A stretch of DNA of 9,986 nt from the NCBI GenBank assembly GCA_030540495.1, contig JAUNWC010000033.1, forward strand, positions 1 through 9,986, in the 5' to 3' direction. The DNA comes from Bacteroidota bacterium (GTDB taxonomy: Bacteria; Bacteroidota; Bacteroidia; Bacteroidales; P3). Shown here in pieces: positions 6,698-9,986 of the stretch; position 1 is the stretch's first letter, and each line of letters begins with the position of its first letter. The notes under the pieces are model-generated. The model worked only from the letters and a program-made list of their open reading frames with translations. It was not told where the DNA came from and ran no database searches. A program made the translations under genes and the position numbers.

Positions 6698-6703
6698 AAT
6701 AAG

Positions 6704-6708
6704 TCCTC
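6704..6708 (-). promoter_or_regulatory. Shine-Dalgarno site of the 140-aa protein gene
   Basis: GAGGA on the minus strand ends 6 nt before the ATG at 6697. Such clear anti-16S complementarity is unusual in Bacteroidota, whose ribosomes mostly initiate on A/T-rich leaders. It fixes the chosen start codon. Confidence 0.6.
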
Positions 6709-6720
6709 AAATATTTTTTG

Positions 6721-6750
6721 CAATATTAGTGAGTTTTTTTTATTTACAAT
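6721..6750 (-). promoter_or_regulatory. Weak candidate promoter for the 140-aa protein gene
   Basis: TAATATTG (6728 to 6721 on the minus strand) matches TAnnTTTG at seven of eight positions. ATTG (6750 to 6747), matching TTTG at three of four, lies 18 nt upstream. The leader to the ATG at 6697 would be under 25 nt. Spacing is slightly short, so this is tentative. Confidence 0.3.
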
Positions 6751-6753
6751 AAC

Positions 6754-6786
6754 TTTTAAGAAAAAAAGTAAAAAGTTTTTTTCTTA
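6754..6786. repeat. 33-bp A/T-rich inverted-repeat element, copy 1
   Basis: TAAGAAAAAAA (6757-6767) and TTTTTTTCTTA (6776-6786) form a perfect 11-bp inverted repeat around GTAAAAAG. The 33-bp segment is identical to 9440-9472 except for three bases in the central 8 bp. Both copies lie in gaps between minus-strand genes. This one is directly beside the decamer array at 6790-6886. It could assist termination of the beta-helix gene transcript, but its stem is almost wholly A/T. Confidence 0.6.
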
Positions 6787-6789
6787 TAT

Positions 6790-6886
6790 ATAAGTTAGCA
6801 TAGTTTGTTACAAGTTACGATAGGTTAGCGCAAGCAAGTATAATCTTTATACCTAAAAACTTACGCTAACCTATCATAGAACTTAA
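6790..6886. repeat. Second array of 10-bp-phased ATA(G/A)GTT heptamers with inverted copies
   Basis: Direct heptamers start at 6790 (ATAAGTT), 6800 (ATAGTTT), 6810 (ACAAGTT) and 6820 (ATAGGTT), with a decayed one at 6830. Inverted ones start at 6858 (AACTTAC) and 6868 (AACCTAT). GATAGGTTAGCG (6819-6830) and CGCTAACCTATC (6864-6875) pair perfectly over 12 bp. Between them GTATAA (6838-6843) and TTATAC (6847-6852) form a second small hairpin. The element sits 10 bp after the stop of the beta-helix gene and is related to the array at 191-381, though shorter and more degenerate. It lacks the GGAGGC-type GC hairpins. Confidence 0.75.
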
Positions 6887-6895
6887 TTATATAAT

Positions 6896-8899
6896 CTAAT
6901 TATTTGTTACCATAGAAGAAACATTTATGGAAGTGTAGTTTGTGCCGGTGTATGTGCCATTGGTATAATATCCGTTCCATTCAGTGCCTTCGGAGATACT
7001 TCCTCCTGTGTATAGTTTATAAGTTCCTGTTGAAATATTTGGAGAAGATAAGAAAAGAACAAAACCATTATTACCTCCGTTAGGACCTCCTCCCGGACCA
7101 TAATTTGGAGCAAGTGTGCTAATATGTGGTGGCTGTCCTCCTTGTGTGGAAGAAATCGCAGGTATTTGAAACATAATAATACTGTTATTAGAATTATCAG
7201 TAAAGTTTATTGCCTGATTGGCAGATACACCGCTCTTTAGTATTACTCTTTGTGTGCAAACCGATGAGGTTGGAGTAGAATGTTCTCCTCCTATACCTAT
7301 GATAGTTCCTCCGATAATCTTAAAAGTATTTTGGTCGCAATCAAAACCTCCCTCAGGTGCCCCTGTTCCTATAGCAATAACCAAACCTCCGCTTATAGTT
7401 ATAGTGCCGTTTGCGTCTATGGCATCATTGCCAGTAGAACGGGCATAGATTTTTCCGCCAGAAATATCTATATGGTTAGCAGCATTTATAGCATCATCGT
7501 ATGTGTTAAGAGTTATTTCTCCTCCAGATATAAACATAGTATCCTTGCTCTCCAATCCTTCACCCCCATCGTTTTCGGTACTAACGTTTATTATACCTCC
7601 GCTTATGTAGAAATTACCTTCGGCTTTTATAGCTTTTGGTTGAGCATAATCGGTATTATCTTCTGCTCCCCAGCCTGAGCCTTGTACTTCCACAAAATGC
7701 TCACCTGTTGTAGAGGCAATTATATTAGGCGTTGAGATTTCTGTTTCAGTAATGATTATGGTGCCATCGGCATTTATGCACTTACCTCCCGCTCCACTGG
7801 CAGATAAGGTTATCATACCTCCTGTTATAAGCAAGTTGCCGTCTAATTTTAGACAAGAAGATTTATAAGAATCCGTACTTCCAGATGTGTCTATATAAGT
7901 TGCTCCACTTGCTGCTGAAACTATGTTTATTATAGGACTTCCGCTTATGGTCATATTGCCATCTGTGGAAATACCTTTGCCTCCTGCATTTGTAGAAGGA
8001 AGTGTAATGTTTAAAATACCTCCGCTTATATTTACGCTACTATCGGCTCCGATACCTGAGCAGTAAGAAGGGTCGTATCCCGCGCCAATTTCTTCCATAA
8101 CTATACTGCCATTGGCTTCTATGCTGATGTTGCCTCCCGGTATATAAACGTTCAAATCAGATTTTATTCCTTTGCCAGCATCTGCATTGACGATAATATC
8201 AATTGTTGGAGAAGAGAATATTAGGTCGTTATCTGAGGAAATTCCGTTTTTCTTGTTGGCAATACAAGTCAAAGTTCCCGCACCCGTAAAGGTGGTTTCT
8301 CCCTTTGTGTTTATAACAGCCTTGCCGTCTGAGGCAGAGTTGTCGGTTAAGGTGTTTTCAGTACCATTAACCACTTCTATAGTTGTGGTTTTATCTTTCT
8401 TTAAGCGAATAGGAATGGTTGTCAAAGAAGTTAGGTCTAAACCCCCAAGCGATAATTTAAACTTCTTGTCCGATTCCAAATAAAAAGAACCATCCGAACT
8501 ACTTCCTACCAAATAATACTCTATATTGCTTATTCCTGTTTCGGCTATTATGCTAACATTTGCTCCGCTAACTGTTGTGGTTATGTTGCTATTATCCTCC
8601 AACATATTTAACACATAAGCGGTATCTTCCTCATAGATTACATAAACAATATTTGCGGTCTCATTAGTGTTTGAGCCAAAAATTATACTATCTATACTTG
8701 AGATAGGAAGAGTAGTACTTCCTTCTTCTTCTGTAATCAAAAGATTAGAGGTGTTGTTTGTCATCTTTAAATTACTTATGTTTTGAATATCGTTTTGATA
8801 AACAACACTTCCGTTGTGATACATTAATATTGTATCTTGCGCCTTTGCTACAAATAAGGTCAAAAAGCATATAACCAACAAAATATTTATCTTTTTCAT
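6896..8899 (-). CDS. Exported beta-helix protein, Cthe_2159-like carbohydrate-binding family
   Basis: This 667-aa protein has a signal peptide with an AKA cleavage site at 18-20. Residues 22-75 form a short module ending ISSIDSIIF, of a kind often found at the start of Bacteroidota surface proteins. From about 105 to 560 it is built of repeating rungs with ISGG-x-I and DGN motifs (e.g. near 291, 313, 353, 433, 458, 479 and 502), typical of a right-handed parallel beta-helix. The layout, including a G/P-rich stretch (586-611) and the ending INVSSMV, resembles the Cthe_2159 family (DUF4353), whose founding member binds acidic polysaccharides. The rungs leave DNA repeats: CCTCCGCTTAT occurs at 7386, 7596 and 8019 on the plus strand. 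No T9SS tail is present. The start overlaps the preceding gene by 4 nt (ATGA), so translation is probably coupled. Confidence 0.85.
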   Translation of the reverse strand: MKKINILLVICFLTLFVAKAQDTILMYHNGSVVYQNDIQNISNLKMTNNTSNLLITEEEGSTTLPISSIDSIIFGSNTNETANIVYVIYEEDTAYVLNMLEDNSNITTTVSGANVSIIAETGISNIEYYLVGSSSDGSFYLESDKKFKLSLGGLDLTSLTTIPIRLKKDKTTTIEVVNGTENTLTDNSASDGKAVINTKGETTFTGAGTLTCIANKKNGISSDNDLIFSSPTIDIIVNADAGKGIKSDLNVYIPGGNISIEANGSIVMEEIGAGYDPSYCSGIGADSSVNISGGILNITLPSTNAGGKGISTDGNMTISGSPIINIVSAASGATYIDTSGSTDSYKSSCLKLDGNLLITGGMITLSASGAGGKCINADGTIIITETEISTPNIIASTTGEHFVEVQGSGWGAEDNTDYAQPKAIKAEGNFYISGGIINVSTENDGGEGLESKDTMFISGGEITLNTYDDAINAANHIDISGGKIYARSTGNDAIDANGTITISGGLVIAIGTGAPEGGFDCDQNTFKIIGGTIIGIGGEHSTPTSSVCTQRVILKSGVSANQAINFTDNSNNSIIMFQIPAISSTQGGQPPHISTLAPNYGPGGGPNGGNNGFVLFLSSPNISTGTYKLYTGGSISEGTEWNGYYTNGTYTGTNYTSINVSSMVTNN

Positions 8900-9384
8900 A
8901 GTTTTGAGAATTTAAAGGTTTGACCATTACATTTCAATAAATAGATACCTTTTTCCAAAAAAGAAATATCTACACTCTCATTATTTACAACACTTGATTG
9001 TAAGATTAGTTTGCCATCAAGACTATAAAGAGATATTTGTTTTTTTGAAGGAGAATTGTCAAAGATTTTTAGATAATCTTTGGCAGGATTAGGATAAACG
9101 AAAATTTCGTTTTCGATAGACAAATCATTTAAAGACAAAGTATTTTTGAAGTATATTTTTTGTATATCATCTATAGAAATATACAAAAAAACGCCTTCAT
9201 TATCAACAATGTTGATACATGCAGGGTTTTGCTCACTTGCAACAATGAAACTAACGCTACCATTACTGCCCAAGTCAAAAGTTTCTTCTGTTTGGTCGGT
9301 CTTTTCTACCACCAAAACGTTTTGGGCAAATGTTTCTATGTAGCCAAATATGCACAGAAACAAAATAAAAATTATCTTTTTCAT
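8896..9384 (-). CDS. Small secreted protein with a T9SS type A sorting domain
   Basis: This protein of only 162 aa has an export signal (1-20, cleavage after ETFA). A short N-terminal module (23-79) ends IDDIQKIYF, and a type A T9SS C-terminal domain (about 88-162) contains EIFVYPNPAKDYLKI (93-107), SLYSLDGKLI and the closing GIYLLKCNGQTFKFSKL (146-162). Such tails direct export across the outer membrane and are normally cleaved off, often with attachment to surface lipopolysaccharide. Almost no cargo remains after subtracting signal and tail. Its N-terminal module resembles that of the downstream beta-helix protein, to which it is joined by an ATGA overlap. A candidate promoter lies 35 bp upstream, so it begins the transcript. 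Confidence 0.88.
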   Translation of the reverse strand: MKKIIFILFLCIFGYIETFAQNVLVVEKTDQTEETFDLGSNGSVSFIVASEQNPACINIVDNEGVFLYISIDDIQKIYFKNTLSLNDLSIENEIFVYPNPAKDYLKIFDNSPSKKQISLYSLDGKLILQSSVVNNESVDISFLEKGIYLLKCNGQTFKFSKL

Positions 9385-9418
9385 ACGCTATAAATTTTTA
9401 TTAGTTAATTCATACCCG

Positions 9419-9449
9419 CAAATCTATAAAAATTCTTTTTTTTAAGAAA
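9419..9449 (-). promoter_or_regulatory. Candidate promoter for the T9SS-tail / beta-helix gene pair
   Basis: TAGATTTG (9426 to 9419 on the minus strand) matches the Bacteroidetes -7 consensus TAnnTTTG exactly. TTTC (9449 to 9446), one base from TTTG, lies 19 nt upstream. The leader to the ATG at 9384 would be about 28 nt. The -33 box falls inside the left arm of the 21-bp inverted repeat at 9433-9482, so that repeat could influence promoter use. Confidence 0.45.
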
Positions 9450-9482
9450 AAAATTAAAAGTTTTTTTTCTTAAAAAAAAGAA
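9433..9482. repeat. A/T-rich 21-bp inverted repeat containing copy 2 of the 33-bp element
   Basis: Arms 9433-9453 and 9462-9482 are perfectly complementary over 21 bp around the spacer TTAAAAGT. Positions 9440-9472 match 6754-6786 at 30 of 33 bases, with the differences confined to the spacer. The right arm overlaps the T-tract and first bases of the terminator at 9472-9507, so the two structures cannot both form fully. Confidence 0.75.
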
Positions 9483-9507
9483 ACAACTCTTTTTTAAGAG
9501 TTGTTTC
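9472..9507 (-). terminator. Intrinsic terminator of the upstream T9SS-tailed protein gene
   Basis: GAAACAACTCTT (9480-9491) and AAGAGTTGTTTC (9496-9507) form a perfect 12-bp stem with a TTTT loop. In the minus-strand transcript it is followed at once by eight U (9479 to 9472). It begins 46 nt after the stop codon at 9554. The orientation fits leftward transcription only. Confidence 0.88.
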
Positions 9508-9553
9508 CCAAAAAATTAACACAATATACTTACAGAACTTATCTTACAGATTA

Positions 9554-9986
9554 TTACTGTTTGATAAGTTTTTCTGTTCTTATAGTATTAGCAGTTTGTA
9601 CTCTTATGTAATAAACTCCGCTTGCAAGATTGTCTGTCTCTACTTCCATAGAATCAACACCTTGTGGTAGAACCTTAGAAGAAATTACTCTTCCTTGTTG
9701 GTCGGTGATGATTATGGTTGCTTGCTCGTTTAAGCCATTGACTTTCAAAGTTGCATTAGCCTTTGTAGGGTTAGGGTATAGACTTATGGTTAAGCCCTCT
9801 GCTATTTCTGCTATGCCAGAGTTTGCTACAAGAGTTAGGTTATATACTTGGTCGCAACCATACTCGTCCTCTTCTGTTACGGAGTAAGAGCCGTAAGCCG
9901 TGTAGGTTTCGCCGTGGTAAGTATAAGGGAACTCGCTTGAAGAAAGTGTAACCTCTTCGTTTATAGGAGTGTTCTCCTCTCTAACT
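9554..9986 (-). CDS. C-terminal part of a T9SS-secreted surface protein (start outside window)
   Basis: The frame is open from the window's right edge to the TAA at 9554-9556, giving 143 visible residues. The upstream part, reading EFPYTYHGETYTAYGSYS then YGCDQVYNLTL, resembles the repeated 'C-x-SYTWNGxTY...GCDSVxTLNLTI' modules of large Bacteroidota adhesin-like proteins. After a linker, the last ~80 residues are a type A T9SS sorting domain: LTISLYPNPTKANATLKV, then DQQGRV, GVYYIRV and the final RTEKLIKQ. A shorter frame beginning with TTG at 9748 would start inside the sorting domain, so I reject it as a separate gene. The protein is expected at the cell surface or released. Its main function lies in the missing part. 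A strong terminator follows. Confidence 0.87.
   Translation of the reverse strand, partial: VREENTPINEEVTLSSSEFPYTYHGETYTAYGSYSVTEEDEYGCDQVYNLTLVANSGIAEIAEGLTISLYPNPTKANATLKVNGLNEQATIIITDQQGRVISSKVLPQGVDSMEVETDNLASGVYYIRVQTANTIRTEKLIKQ

Noticed and set aside
6925..7113. 62-aa minus-strand open frame inside the end of the beta-helix gene
   Set aside because: It lies out of frame within the 667-aa protein, which continues to a natural family-like end. It shows no sign of being a separate gene or a frameshifted tail.
7218..8483. Several plus-strand open frames opposite the beta-helix gene
   Set aside because: The repetitive Gly/Ser-rich minus-strand codons leave few stops on the other strand. 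The frames have no recognisable domains, and the minus-strand protein has a signal peptide and regular rungs.
9554..9748. A 64-aa gene starting at a TTG codon at 9748
   Set aside because: The frame stays open to the window edge and the part upstream of 9748 contains the YPNP start of the same sorting domain. It is the tail of a larger protein.

Overview
This is a low-GC, gene-dense stretch from a Bacteroidota bacterium, most likely of the order Bacteroidales. Three things support this. Two encoded proteins end in type IX secretion (T9SS) C-terminal sorting domains with the YPNP motif. Candidate promoters fit the Bacteroidetes pattern TTTG / TAnnTTTG and mostly lack strong Shine-Dalgarno sites. 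The folP-cdaA pair is also an arrangement I recall from this group. All ten supported genes lie on the minus strand, so the text below follows transcription from right to left.

9986-8896: The window opens inside a secreted protein whose T9SS tail ends at 9554, followed by a clear intrinsic terminator. Next is a two-gene unit with a 4-nt overlap. It encodes a small T9SS-tailed protein of 162 aa and a 667-aa exported beta-helix protein resembling the Cthe_2159 carbohydrate-binding family. Both share a related N-terminal module, but only the small one has a sorting tail. 6697-6275: a short acidic conserved-type protein of unknown function with its own terminator.

6078-2568: a tightly packed housekeeping run. 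It encodes a WecA/TagO/MraY-family polyprenyl-phosphate sugar-phosphate transferase, an FtsE-like ABC ATPase, dihydropteroate synthase (FolP) and a membrane diadenylate cyclase (CdaA). The first gene carries a 13-G tract at its extreme 3' end. This run joins envelope glycan synthesis, cell division, folate synthesis and c-di-AMP signalling. 2460-484: a two-gene unit for an aldo/keto reductase and an exported protein with carboxymuconolactone-decarboxylase-like and cupin domains. It ends in a GC-rich terminator, and an inverted repeat lies upstream of its start.

The intergenic DNA is the most unusual part. Positions 191-381 and 6790-6886 hold arrays of a heptamer ATA(G/A)GTT repeated at exactly 10-bp steps and followed by inverted copies. 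Sequence differences between arms are tolerated as G-U pairs if the minus strand is transcribed. Separately, a nearly identical 33-bp A/T-rich inverted repeat occurs at 6754-6786 and 9440-9472. I could not assign either element to a known family. No tRNA, rRNA, CRISPR array, transposase or phage gene was seen.
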